A stretch of DNA of 64,000 nt from Kitasatospora cineracea. Its GTDB lineage: Bacteria; Actinomycetota; Actinomycetes; Streptomycetales; Streptomycetaceae. The notes under the pieces are model-generated. The model did not search any database. It was given only the letters and a program-made list of their open reading frames with translations, and was not told where the DNA came from. A program made the translations under genes and the position numbers. Location of the stretch: positions 434,001 through 498,000 of the forward strand of contig NZ_RJVJ01000001.1 in assembly GCF_003751605.1 (NCBI RefSeq), written 5' to 3'. Below are positions 23,214-31,613 of this stretch, piece by piece; position 1 is the stretch's first letter; each line of letters starts with the position of its first letter.

Positions 23214-24209
23214 GTGGCCGAGGACGCCGACTACGACGCGCAGGACGCCGACTACGACCCGGCGGACGCCGCGTACGAGGCGCCGCGCCGGCGGCCGTGG
23301 CGGCGGGTGCTGGTCGGGGTGCTGGCGCTGGCGGTGGTCGGCGGCCTGATCGTGTGGCTGAACCGGGACAAGATCTCGCCCCCGGACGAGGGCTGCACCG
23401 TCACCACCGCGGCCGGCTCGGGGACGCTGGAGCTCACGGCGGCGGCGAACGCGGCCACCATCACGGCGGTGGCGATGTCCCGCGGCCTGCCGGAGCGGGC
23501 GGTGACCATCTCGCTGGCGACGGCCATCCAGGAGTCGAAGCTGCGCAACCTGGAGGGCGGCGACCGGGACTCGGTGGGCCTGTTCCAGCAGCGCCCCTCG
23601 CAGGGCTGGGGCACCGTCGAGCAGATCATGAACCCGGTGTACGCGACCAACAAGTTCCTGGACGCGCTGGTGAAGGTGAACGGGTACGCGCAGATGCCGC
23701 TGACCGACGCCGCCCAGCAGGTGCAGCGCAGCGGCTACCCGCAGGCGTACGCCAAGCACGAGAACGACGCGACGCTGCTGTCCTCGGTGCTGACCGGCCG
23801 CGAGCCGGCCTCGCTGGACTGCGTGGTGCACTCGCTGCCCGAGTCGAACCCGACCGACCCGGCCGAGCAGGCGCCGACGGCGGCGAACCTCTCGGAGCGG
23901 GTGCGCCGGGAGTTCGGCAAGGCGGTGTCGGTGGCGGGCGCCCAGAAGGCGGCCAAGGACCCGCGCGAGGTGCTGGCGTTCACCCCGCAGCCGACCGCGA
24001 GCACGGCGGGCGCCGGCGGGCCCGGGCAGACCGGCTGGGCGCTGGCGCACTGGTCGGTGGCGCAGGCCGCCCAGCTGGGCATCGGCCAGGTCGCGTACGA
24101 CGGCAAGGTGTGGCGGGTGGACCGGCCCGGGCAGGGCTGGAAGCCGCTGGCGGACGCGCCCTCGGACCGGGTGCTGGTGACGCTGGGCGAACCGGTCAAG
24201 AAGAAGTGA
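23214..24209 (+). CDS. Membrane-anchored lysozyme-like (transglycosylase-fold) protein
   Basis: The 331-residue protein has an acidic, Tyr-rich cytosolic N-terminus and one membrane helix at about 32-50 (VLVGVLALAVVGGLIVWL). The extracytoplasmic domain has the lytic-transglycosylase-like pattern TISLATAIQESKLRN with a catalytic-type Glu, then SVGLFQQRPSQGWGT. The C-terminal third is less conserved and rich in Ala, Pro and Thr. Family members are often labelled merely hypothetical or 'heavy metal transporter'; the visible pattern favours a cell-wall role. The start is a GTG with an AAGGGGG site upstream. Confidence 0.75.
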   Translation: MAEDADYDAQDADYDPADAAYEAPRRRPWRRVLVGVLALAVVGGLIVWLNRDKISPPDEGCTVTTAAGSGTLELTAAANAATITAVAMSRGLPERAVTISLATAIQESKLRNLEGGDRDSVGLFQQRPSQGWGTVEQIMNPVYATNKFLDALVKVNGYAQMPLTDAAQQVQRSGYPQAYAKHENDATLLSSVLTGREPASLDCVVHSLPESNPTDPAEQAPTAANLSERVRREFGKAVSVAGAQKAAKDPREVLAFTPQPTASTAGAGGPGQTGWALAHWSVAQAAQLGIGQVAYDGKVWRVDRPGQGWKPLADAPSDRVLVTLGEPVKKK

Positions 24210-24553
24210 CGCCCCGGCGGTGCGTTGACGCACTGGTGCGCGGGTGACCGCCCAGCGGGTGATTCGCGTCAACTCCCGCTGACGGCGCGGCGGTCGGCCG
24301 GGGGTCCGCGGGCCGGTGCGCCGCCGTCCGCCGCAGGGCGCGGCCCGCAAGGGAAGTGACGGTTCTGCACGGTCCGCCGCCCGGGCGGTCCGCCCGTCGG
24401 GCCCGAAAAAGGATCGTCCGATCTTTGCCAACCCTTGACCTTGACCGGCCGAAACCTTCCCGGTGCTCTTGCGGTCATACACGTCGCCCGCCGAACGGGC
24501 CGGCCCCGCGCCGACCGCCCGGCGGACCGTCGACCTCACTTCTTAGGAGCACC
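24210..24553 (+). other. Intergenic region upstream of the secreted protein gene
   Basis: No gene is seen in these 344 bases. They hold GC-rich inverted segments and, near 24420-24480, an A/T-richer patch with TTGACC copies that probably contains the promoter of the gene at 24554. TTAGGAGC just before the ATG is its ribosome site. Confidence 0.45.
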
Positions 24554-25276
24554 ATGTCCCTCCCCCTCACGCGCCGGATCGCCCAGGCCGCGCTGCTCGT
24601 CGCCGCCACCGCGGCGCCGTTCGCGGCCGCGGGCGCCGCCTCCGCCACCGAGGTGGTGCCGCAGACCGACCTGGGCGCCGGCGTGACCAAGCTGGCCGAC
24701 GTCCCCAACTCGGGTGACACGGTGCAGGGGGCCACCCACGAGCTGGGCCACGTGGTCGGCACCACCGGCGCCGCGACCCTGGCGGCGGGCGGCCCGGCGG
24801 CCGCCGACGCGGCGGGCAGCACCGTCGCGCACAACCTGCCGTCCACCGACGACGCGCTGGGCAAGCTCGGCCCGGTCGGCAAGGCCGGGCAGCTGACCGG
24901 CTCGCTCGACACGCTCACCGGCAAGGTCGCCCCGGCGGTCGAGGAGAAGGTCGGCCCGGCGGTCACCGACAAGGTCGTCCCGGCCGGCCAGAAGGCCGCC
25001 GCCAGCCCGCTGGCCACCGTGACCAAGGCGCTGCCCGCCGACAAGCTCACCCAGAGCCTGCCGGCCGCCGACAAGCTCGGCCCGGTCACCGGCGCCGTCC
25101 AGTCGCTGCCGGTCGGGGGCGCCGTCGCGGGCCTGACCGAGCACGAGTCCGCCAACCGCCTGGGCGGCGTGCCCTCGCTGGGCGGCGGCAGCCCGCTGGG
25201 CGGCCTGACCGGCGCGCTGGGCCCGGTCGGCGGCCTGCTCGGCGGCGTGGGCGGCGGCGGCCTGCCGATCGGCTGA
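24554..25276 (+). CDS. Secreted Ala/Gly-rich protein of unknown function
   Basis: The 240-residue protein starts with a clear Sec signal peptide (LTRRIAQAALLVAATAAPFA, likely cut after ASA). The mature part is low in complexity, with repeated short motifs (VGPAVTDKV, LGPV, SLP, KLGPVG) and a Gly-rich end (GGLLGGVGGGGLPIG). No enzyme motif is seen. Similar small exported proteins are common in Streptomyces and are often given misleading names. A cell-wall or aerial-surface role is possible but unproven. A long palindromic terminator follows. Confidence 0.7.
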   Translation: MSLPLTRRIAQAALLVAATAAPFAAAGAASATEVVPQTDLGAGVTKLADVPNSGDTVQGATHELGHVVGTTGAATLAAGGPAAADAAGSTVAHNLPSTDDALGKLGPVGKAGQLTGSLDTLTGKVAPAVEEKVGPAVTDKVVPAGQKAAASPLATVTKALPADKLTQSLPAADKLGPVTGAVQSLPVGGAVAGLTEHESANRLGGVPSLGGGSPLGGLTGALGPVGGLLGGVGGGGLPIG

Positions 25277-25302
25277 CCCCCGGCGCCCGGCGCGGCGCAC
25301 GA

Positions 25303-25358
25303 CGCACGACGACGGGAGGGGCGGAGCCGGCCGGCTCCGCCCCTCCCGTCGTCGTGCG
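25303..25358. terminator. 56-base perfect palindrome, bidirectional terminator
   Basis: Positions 25303-25330 are exactly complementary to 25331-25358, giving 28-base arms without a spacer. It lies between two converging genes and ends three bases before the dapC stop, so it can terminate both transcripts. Confidence 0.85.
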
Positions 25359-25361
25359 CGC

Positions 25362-26507
25362 TCAGCGCTTGAGCCGCTCCACGGCCGAGGCCACCCGCTC
25401 GTCGGTGGCGGTGAACGCCACCCGCACGAACCGGTCGCCGGCCGGGCCGTAGAAGTCGCCGGGGGCCACCAGGATGCCCAGCTCGGCGAGTTCGGCCACG
25501 CTCTCCCAGCACGGCTTGTCCTGGGTCGCCCACAGGTACAGGCTCGCCTCGGAGTGCTCGATCCGGAACCCGTACGCCTCCAGCGCGGCCCGCAGCGCGC
25601 TGCGCCGCTGGGCGTACCGGGCCCGCTGCTCGGCGACGTGCGCGTCGTCGGCGAGCGCGGCCGCGGTGGCGGCCTGCACCGGCGCGGGCACGATCATGCC
25701 GCCGTGCTTGCGGATCTCCAGCAGCTCGGCGACCACCACCGGGTCGCCGGCCACGAAGGACGCCCGGTAGCCGGCCAGGTTGGAGCGCTTGGACAGCGAG
25801 TGCACGGCCAGCAGGCCCTCGTGCGAGCCGTCGCAGACCGACGGGTGCAGCACCGACACCGGCTCGGCCTCCCAGCCGAGTTCGAGGTAGCACTCGTCGC
25901 TGACCAGCAGCACCCGGTGCTCCCGGGCCCAGGCGACGGCGCGGCGCAGCTCGGCCGCGTCCAGCACCCGCCCGGTGGGGTTGGACGGCGAGTTCAGCCA
26001 CAGCAGCCGGACCTTGGAGCCGTCCAGCTCCTCGACGTCCTCGTAGGCGACCGGCTCGGCGCCGCACAGCAGCGCGCCGACCTCGTAGGTGGGGTAGGCG
26101 AGCTTCGGGTAGGCGACCTGGTCGCCGGGGCCGAGGCCGAGCTGGCCTGGCAGCCAGGCCACCAGTTCCTTGGAGCCGACGGTGGGCAGGACGGCCTCGG
26201 GGCCGATCTCGGCGCCGCAGCGGCGGCCCAGCCAGCCGGCGATCGCGTCGCGCAGCGACAGCGGGCCCCACACGGTGGGGTAGCCGGGCGTGTCGGTGTG
26301 CGCGGCCAGGGCCTGCTGGATCAGCTCGGGCACCGGGTCCACGGGGGTGCCGACGGAGAAGTCGCAGAGTCCGTCCGGGTGTGCCAGGGCGGTGCGCTTG
26401 TACGGTTCGAGCTTGTCCCACGGGAAGACCGGCAGGCGGTCGGAGACGCGGCGCGCCGCCCCCGGGTGGCCCGGGAGCGGCGCGTGCGCGCTGTCGTTGG
26501 TGCTCAC
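25362..26507 (-). CDS. dapC: Succinyldiaminopimelate transaminase
   Basis: The 381-residue PLP-dependent class I aminotransferase contains the substrate segment LNSPSNPTGRVLDAAELRR, the PLP aspartate in LVSDECYLELGW and the Schiff-base lysine in SLSKRSNLAGYR. It converts N-succinyl-2-amino-6-ketopimelate to succinyl-DAP. The family label is supported by the gene order fdxA-dapC, found in many actinobacteria; the gene follows fdxA by 22 bases in the same transcript. Confidence 0.92.
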   Translation of the reverse strand: MSTNDSAHAPLPGHPGAARRVSDRLPVFPWDKLEPYKRTALAHPDGLCDFSVGTPVDPVPELIQQALAAHTDTPGYPTVWGPLSLRDAIAGWLGRRCGAEIGPEAVLPTVGSKELVAWLPGQLGLGPGDQVAYPKLAYPTYEVGALLCGAEPVAYEDVEELDGSKVRLLWLNSPSNPTGRVLDAAELRRAVAWAREHRVLLVSDECYLELGWEAEPVSVLHPSVCDGSHEGLLAVHSLSKRSNLAGYRASFVAGDPVVVAELLEIRKHGGMIVPAPVQAATAAALADDAHVAEQRARYAQRRSALRAALEAYGFRIEHSEASLYLWATQDKPCWESVAELAELGILVAPGDFYGPAGDRFVRVAFTATDERVASAVERLKR

Positions 26508-26529
26508 AGCGTGGATGCCACCGATCGGT

Positions 26530-26856
26530 TCAGTGTTCGGCGTTCTGCGGGGGCAGCGCCGCGATGAACGGGTGGTCGCGCTCGATCAGGCCGAGCTTGG
26601 AGGCGCCGCCGGGCGAGCCCAGGTCGTCGAAGAACTCGACGTTCGCCTTGTAGTAGTCCTTCCACTCCTCCGGGGTGTCGTCCTCGTAGAAGATCGCCTC
26701 GACCGGGCAGACCGGCTCGCAGGCTCCGCAGTCCACGCACTCGTCCGGGTGGATGTAGAGGGACCGCTCGCCCTCGTAGATGCAGTCCACGGGGCACTCT
26801 TCGATGCACGCCTTGTCCTTGACGTCGACACAAGGCTGCGCGATGACGTAGGTCAC
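26530..26856 (-). CDS. fdxA: 7Fe-8S type ferredoxin
   Basis: The 108-residue ferredoxin has two clusters visible in the sequence. CVDVKDKACIEECPVDCIYE provides a [3Fe-4S]-type arrangement, and CVDCGACEPVCPVEAIF gives the CxxCxxCxxxCP of a [4Fe-4S] cluster. The C-terminal extension (WKDYYKANVEFFDDLGSPGG) is typical of the actinobacterial FdxA/FdxC group. It carries electrons in the cytoplasm, probably to cytochromes P450 or other oxidoreductases. It heads a two-gene unit with dapC and is divergent from the GNAT gene. Confidence 0.95.
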   Translation of the reverse strand: MTYVIAQPCVDVKDKACIEECPVDCIYEGERSLYIHPDECVDCGACEPVCPVEAIFYEDDTPEEWKDYYKANVEFFDDLGSPGGASKLGLIERDHPFIAALPPQNAEH

Positions 26857-26983
26857 GCTGTCGTTCCTCCTCGGAAGGGCTGCCGCCCTACTGTTTACTC
26901 GGTCGCGCGGTGCGCGCGGCGCCGTCGATGCCCGCCCCTAGTATCGCGGGTCGGGGGACGCAAATGCACAGGAGGTGCGGTTG

Positions 26984-27991
26984 ATGGTCGGCCCAGTGCC
27001 GCTGGAGGCCCGTCCGGAGGTCCGGATAGACCCGTCTGACGTGGGACGACGCGTCTCGGTCCGGCGTGTCGACGGCGTGGCGGACGGACGTCCGGTGTTC
27101 CGCGATGTGATCGGCGTGCTCACCTCGTGGGACGGCGCCGGGTTGACGGTCGAGCCGCGCACCGGCGTGCCGGTGCGCTTCGCGGCCGGGCTGCTGGTGG
27201 CCGGCAAGCCCGTCCCGGCGTTCCCGGCCCGGCGGCTGGCGGCCCCCGCGGCCACCCCGCTCGAACTGCAGCGCACCGCGGCCCGCGGCTGGCCCGCCGT
27301 CGAGCAGGAGCCGCTGGGCGAGTGGACGCTGCGCGCCTCGTCCGGGTTCACCCGGCGGGCCAACTCGGTGCAGGCGCTGGGAGATCCGGGCCTGCCGCTG
27401 GACGAGGCGCTGGACCGGGTGCGCGACTGGTACGCGGCCCGTTCGCTGCCCGCGTACGTCGAGGTGGTCTCCCCCGGCGCGCCGCCCGGGCTGGCCGCCG
27501 AGCTGGACCGGCTCGGCGCGGCCCTCGCCCCGACGCTGGTGCGCACCGCCCCGCTCGGCGAGCTGGCCCGGGCCGGGCGCCCGGCGGACGTCCGGCTGGC
27601 CCGCACCGCCGGGCCGGAGTGGCTGGCGCTGTACCGCCGGGTGGGCGGCGACCCGGCCCTGGAGGCGGCCGCCACCGCGGTGGTGCACGGCGGGCCCTCG
27701 GTCTGGTTCGCCCGCGTCCCCGGCCCGGACGGCGCCCCGCTGGCCATCGGCCGGCTGGTGGTGGACGGCGCCTGGGCCTGCTTCGGCGCGGTGGAGGTGG
27801 CCCCGGCCGCCCGCCGCCGCGGCCTGGCCACCGCCGTGATGGCCGCGCTGGCCGCCCGGGCCGCCGAGGAGGGCGCCACCGGCGGATACCTGCAGGTGGA
27901 GGCCGACAACGGCGGCGCGATCGCGCTCTACGACCGGCTGGGCTTCACGACCAGTCACACTTACCACTACGCCCGCCTTCCCCAGCGGTAG
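26984..27991 (+). CDS. GNAT-family N-acetyltransferase
   Basis: The 335-residue protein has an N-terminal SH3-like/unknown region (VGRRVSVRRVDGVADGRPVF) and a C-terminal GNAT fold. The acetyl-CoA loop lies in VAPAARRRGLATAVMAALAA near residue 275, and the last strand in LYDRLGFTTSHTYHYARL. Actinobacterial members with this extension often sit next to ferredoxin genes; the acceptor is unknown. The ATG at 26984 is chosen because AGGAGG sits eight bases upstream; the GTG at 26975 would overlap that site. Confidence 0.83.
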   Translation: MVGPVPLEARPEVRIDPSDVGRRVSVRRVDGVADGRPVFRDVIGVLTSWDGAGLTVEPRTGVPVRFAAGLLVAGKPVPAFPARRLAAPAATPLELQRTAARGWPAVEQEPLGEWTLRASSGFTRRANSVQALGDPGLPLDEALDRVRDWYAARSLPAYVEVVSPGAPPGLAAELDRLGAALAPTLVRTAPLGELARAGRPADVRLARTAGPEWLALYRRVGGDPALEAAATAVVHGGPSVWFARVPGPDGAPLAIGRLVVDGAWACFGAVEVAPAARRRGLATAVMAALAARAAEEGATGGYLQVEADNGGAIALYDRLGFTTSHTYHYARLPQR

Positions 27992-28040
27992 CGTGCACCA
28001 CCTGAAGTGAGCCACGACCGCTGCTGAACCGAAGGCCGCA

Positions 28041-28910
28041 GTGACCGAGCAGAGCAGAACCCGCTTCCGCACCGAAGCCCGGGGCGAGAACCCCGACCCG
28101 GTGCTGCTGTGCCTGCTCGCCGCCGCCGAGCACACCCTCGGCGACCCCGGCGACAGCGCCGAACAGCCGTCCCTGGACGCCCTCCTGACCGCCTGTCAGG
28201 CCGCCCTGGACCGGCACGCCGCCGCGATCCGGGAGGCGGTCGCCGAACGCCGGCCGCGCGGGCCGGAGGAGACCGCCGCGCTGCTCGCGGCGGTCCTCGG
28301 CGGCCGCGAGCGCTTCCACGGCCGGCAGTCCGACTACCTGCGGCTGGAGTCCTCGCTGCTGCCGGAGGTGCTGCGGCGCCGCCGCGGGCTGCCGATCATG
28401 CTCTCGCTGGTCTGGTCGGCGGTGGCCGCCCGGGCCGGGCTGACGGTGCACGGCATCGCGCTGCCGGGGCACTTCATCGTCGCGGTGGGCGATCCGGGCG
28501 GCGGCGACGAGTACGTGCTGGCCGACCCGTTCCACGGCGGCCGGCTGCTCGACATCCCGGACGTGGAGCGGCTGTCCGCGGCCTCCGGCCACCCGTTCTC
28601 GCCCGAACTGCTGACCCCGGCGCAGCCGTTGGACACCGTGCTGCGCGTGCTGGGCAACATCCGGCGCTGGGCCGCCGACCGCCCCGAGCACGCCCGGACC
28701 CAGCTCTGGGCGGCCGAGCTCGCCCTGCTGCTGCCCCGCCACCCCGCCCAACTCCGGCTGGAGCGGGCCGAGTTGCTGGTCAAGACCGGCGACTTCCTGT
28801 CCGGTGCCGCCGAGATGGACGCCTACGCGAAGATCCTGGACGCCTTCGACCCGGAGAGCGCGGCGAAGGTCCGGCTGGAGGCGAGGTCGGCCCGCCACCG
28901 CCTCAACTGA
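28041..28910 (+). CDS. SirB1-family transglutaminase-like/TPR protein
   Basis: The 289-residue protein matches the SirB1 group. An N-terminal helical region is followed by a transglutaminase_9-like core (SSLLPEVLRRRRGLPIMLSL, then GLTVHGIALPGHFIVAV, and VLADPFHGGRLLD). A C-terminal TPR-like stretch follows (ELALLLPRHPAQLRLERAEL). The classic Cys of transglutaminases is not obvious, so catalytic activity is doubtful. The start is a GTG at 28041. It converges on the response-regulator gene at a strong terminator. Confidence 0.8.
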   Translation: MTEQSRTRFRTEARGENPDPVLLCLLAAAEHTLGDPGDSAEQPSLDALLTACQAALDRHAAAIREAVAERRPRGPEETAALLAAVLGGRERFHGRQSDYLRLESSLLPEVLRRRRGLPIMLSLVWSAVAARAGLTVHGIALPGHFIVAVGDPGGGDEYVLADPFHGGRLLDIPDVERLSAASGHPFSPELLTPAQPLDTVLRVLGNIRRWAADRPEHARTQLWAAELALLLPRHPAQLRLERAELLVKTGDFLSGAAEMDAYAKILDAFDPESAAKVRLEARSARHRLN

Positions 28911-28927
28911 CCACCGGCTCCCGCGGA

Positions 28928-29007
28928 CCGGCCGGCGCGTGGGGGGCGGCGTCGCGGGCCGGTGGCCGTCGCCCCGCTCCTCCTCCCGCCCCCCGTTCGC
29001 CGGCCGG
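28928..29007. terminator. Long bidirectional hairpin terminator
   Basis: Arms at 28928-28949 and 28986-29007 pair over 19 of 22 positions, interrupted by one three-base internal loop. It fills the gap between the converging SirB1-like and response-regulator genes. Confidence 0.75.
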
Positions 29008-29009
29008 CC

Positions 29010-29639
29010 CTACAGCCAGCCCTTCTCCCGGGCGACCCGGACCGCCTCGGCCCGGTTGCGGGCGGCGGTCTTCTGGATCGCCATCGACAGGTAGTTGCGC
29101 ACCGTCCCCTCGGAGAGGTGCAGCCGGGCCGCGATGTCGGCGTTGACCGCGCCGTCCGCGGCGGCGGCGAGGACGTCGCGCTCGCGGCCGGTGAGCGGGT
29201 TGGCGCCCTCCGAGAGGGCGGCGGCGGCCAGCGTGGGGTCGATGACCTTCTCGCCGCGCAGCACCCGCCGGATGGCTTCGGCGAGTTCGGCCGCGGGGGC
29301 GTCCTTGACCAGGAAGGCGTCCGCCCCGGACTCCATCGCCCGGCGCAGGTAGCCGGGCCGGCCGAAGGTGGTGGCGATGACGACCTTCGTCCCGGGGCGG
29401 ACCCTGCGGACCTCCGCGCAGGCGTCGATGCCGGTCATGCCGGGCATCTCGATGTCCAGGACGGCGACGTCGACCCGGTGCGCGGTCACCGCCGCGGCCA
29501 CTTCGTCGCCGCGCGCCACCTGGGCGACCACCTCCAGGTCGCCCTCCAGCGAGAGCAGGGCGGCGAGCGCCTCCCGCACCATGCCCTGGTCCTCGGCGAG
29601 CAGCACCCGCACCGGTCGTGCATCCGTTCCGTCCGTCAC
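29010..29639 (-). CDS. NarL/LuxR-family response regulator
   Basis: The 209-residue protein has a receiver domain with the phosphoacceptor Asp in VAVLDIEMPG near residue 59, the Thr in VIATTFG and the Lys in FLVKDAPAAE. A LuxR-type HTH follows (LTGRERDVLAAAADGAVNAD, then IAARLHLSEGTVRNYLSMAI). It is the partner of the kinase encoded ten bases upstream. The kinase and an ABC exporter precede it in the same operon, so it probably regulates that exporter. Confidence 0.93.
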   Translation of the reverse strand: MTDGTDARPVRVLLAEDQGMVREALAALLSLEGDLEVVAQVARGDEVAAAVTAHRVDVAVLDIEMPGMTGIDACAEVRRVRPGTKVVIATTFGRPGYLRRAMESGADAFLVKDAPAAELAEAIRRVLRGEKVIDPTLAAAALSEGANPLTGRERDVLAAAADGAVNADIAARLHLSEGTVRNYLSMAIQKTAARNRAEAVRVAREKGWL

Positions 29640-29649
29640 GCCGGGCAGC

Positions 29650-30894
29650 CTATTCCCCGCTGGGTCCGGGCCGCAGCGGCACCAGGGCGCGCAGCCGGAA
29701 GCCCTTGCCGCGGTTGGCGGCGGCGGTCTCCAGCCGGCCGCCGACCTGGGCCAGCCGTTCGCCGAGGCCGGACAGGCCGTTGCCAGCGGCGGACTTGCCG
29801 GGGCCGGCGCCGTTGTCGACGACCTCCAGGACGGCGTAGCGGCCGTCCTCCTCCCAGGTCTCGTCGAGGTGGACGGCGCACCGGGTTGCCCCGGCGCCGT
29901 GCCGGACGACGTTGGTGACGGCCTCGCGCAGCGCCCAGGCGAGCACGCCGGACTCCTCGCTGCCGAGGCCGGGGCGGTCCTCGGCGAGCCGGGGGTCGGC
30001 GTCGAGTTCGATCTGGCTGGCGGCCAGGGCGGTGCGGGCGGCGGCGAGTTCGACCGGCAGGGTGGGGCGGCGGAAGCCGCTGACGGCGCTGCGGACGTCG
30101 GCCAGGGACTGCCGGGCGACCTGTTCGATGTCGGCGACCTGGGCGCGGGCGGCCTCGGCCTTCCCGGCGTCCATCAGGCGTCCGGTGAGTTCGCCCTTGA
30201 TGGCGATCAGCGAGAGCGAGTGGCCGAGCAGGTCGTGCAGGTCGCGGGCGAGCCGCAGCCGCTCCTCGGAGGCGGCGAGGTGCGCGACGGCGGCCCGGGC
30301 CTCGCGCAGCTCCCGCATGGTGGCGACCAGGCGCTGCATGGCGAGCATGGCGAGTCCGGCCATCAGGCAGGGCAGGCCGATGCTGACCAGGGTCTCGGTG
30401 TCGGAGCGGCTGGTGAGCCCGACGACGGCGAAGACGCCGGTGGTGGCGAGCACGCCGACCAGTCCGAGCCGGCCGGGCAGGATCACCGCGGCGCACACCG
30501 AGGTGTACGTGAACAGGGTCAGCCAGGCCTCGCCGAGGGTGTACGAGGTGGTGACGGCGATCAGCGCCATCGCGGCGAGCGGCAGGTACCGCTTGGCCTG
30601 CCGGAAGCCCGGGTGGTTGCGGATCACGATCAGCGACAGGTAGCAGGCCAGGAAGACGGCCAGCGCGACCGCTCCGGCCGCGCTCGCCGCCGGGGTGTGC
30701 TGACCAGTGGTCAGGTCCTGGACGGGGTAGGCCAGGTAGAGCGCCCAGATGGAGGTCCAGGCGAGCTTGGCCAGCAGTTGCCGCCGGGTGTCCACCGGCA
30801 CGCCGGGGTAGGTGGTCCAACGGCCCTCCGGCCCGTCCTCCCCGGTCTGGTCGGGGTGGCGGGCCGGTGCGGACGTCTGCATGCGGGACATCAT
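29650..30894 (-). CDS. Sensor histidine kinase of the DesK/NarX type
   Basis: The 414-residue protein has about six N-terminal membrane helices with little extracellular sequence. A coiled coil (MRELREARAAVAHLAASEER) leads to the HisKA_3 dimerisation motif with the phospho-His in LARDLHDLLGHSLSLIA. An HATPase domain follows, with N-box LREAVTNVVRHG and G-box NGLSGLGERL. A membrane-embedded sensor suggests detection of envelope or lipid changes. The ATG at 30894 overlaps the stop of the ABC permease gene; an ATG three bases on is also possible. Confidence 0.92.
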   Translation of the reverse strand: MMSRMQTSAPARHPDQTGEDGPEGRWTTYPGVPVDTRRQLLAKLAWTSIWALYLAYPVQDLTTGQHTPAASAAGAVALAVFLACYLSLIVIRNHPGFRQAKRYLPLAAMALIAVTTSYTLGEAWLTLFTYTSVCAAVILPGRLGLVGVLATTGVFAVVGLTSRSDTETLVSIGLPCLMAGLAMLAMQRLVATMRELREARAAVAHLAASEERLRLARDLHDLLGHSLSLIAIKGELTGRLMDAGKAEAARAQVADIEQVARQSLADVRSAVSGFRRPTLPVELAAARTALAASQIELDADPRLAEDRPGLGSEESGVLAWALREAVTNVVRHGAGATRCAVHLDETWEEDGRYAVLEVVDNGAGPGKSAAGNGLSGLGERLAQVGGRLETAAANRGKGFRLRALVPLRPGPSGE

Positions 30895-31613
30895 GCCTGC
30901 TGGGCGTCCTTGCGGTACAGGTAGGCCGCGGCGGCGGTGAACAGCGCCAGGAAGGCGGCGAGCGCGGCGATCGGGAGGCCGGCCACGCCCTGGCCGTGGA
31001 TGAACGAGGCCAGCTGGTTGTAGTCGTAGACCGGGTTGAACCGGGCGTAGGTCTTCAGCGAGTCGCTGACCGGGAACCAGGTCCCGCCGAACAGCGCCAT
31101 CAGCATGTAGACGATCATCACGACGGGCTGGATGGCGTCCGGCTGGGCGGCGTAGCCGAGGGCGACGCCGAGCGCGGCGAAGACGAAGCTGCCGAGCCAG
31201 AGCGCGGCGCCCAGGCCGAGCCACTGGGCGGCGGTGAGGTCGACGCCCTCGATCGCGCCGATCACGAAGACCACCAGGATCGCGGGCAGCGTGGTGACCG
31301 CGCAGGCGGCGATCTTGCCGAGGGTGTAGGCCCGGCCGGGCAGGGCGGTGAGCCGCAGCTGGCGGGTCCAGCCGCTCTTGCGCTCCAGCGAGATCCGCTG
31401 CGCGGAGCCGGTCAGGACGGCGCCGACCGCGCCGAAGGTGGCCATCGAGACCATGAAGTACGACTTGACGGAGACTCCGCCGGCCACCGTGCCGCCGCTG
31501 CCGTAGGCGCTGATGAAGAACACGTACAGCAGCGCCGGGTAGAGCACGGTGAACATCAGGTACCGCTTGTTGCGCAGGGTGCGCAGGATCTCCAGCCGGA
31601 CCAGGGTGGTCAT
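30891..31613 (-). CDS. ABC-2 type transporter permease
   Basis: The 240-residue protein has six membrane helices, with the long first helix (YLMFTVLYPALLYVFFISAY) and the conserved Gly/Pro-rich last loop region typical of ABC-2 permeases. It works with the ATPase encoded directly upstream (ATGA overlap) as an exporter of lipids, antimicrobials or drugs. Its stop overlaps the kinase start, so exporter and sensor are one coupled operon. Confidence 0.9.
   Translation of the reverse strand: MTTLVRLEILRTLRNKRYLMFTVLYPALLYVFFISAYGSGGTVAGGVSVKSYFMVSMATFGAVGAVLTGSAQRISLERKSGWTRQLRLTALPGRAYTLGKIAACAVTTLPAILVVFVIGAIEGVDLTAAQWLGLGAALWLGSFVFAALGVALGYAAQPDAIQPVVMIVYMLMALFGGTWFPVSDSLKTYARFNPVYDYNQLASFIHGQGVAGLPIAALAAFLALFTAAAAYLYRKDAQQA

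Noticed and set aside
24475..26421. A 648-residue minus-strand frame across dapC and the secreted-protein gene
   Set aside because: Shifted reading of dapC and antisense of the secreted-protein gene; the in-frame dapC motifs belong to another frame.
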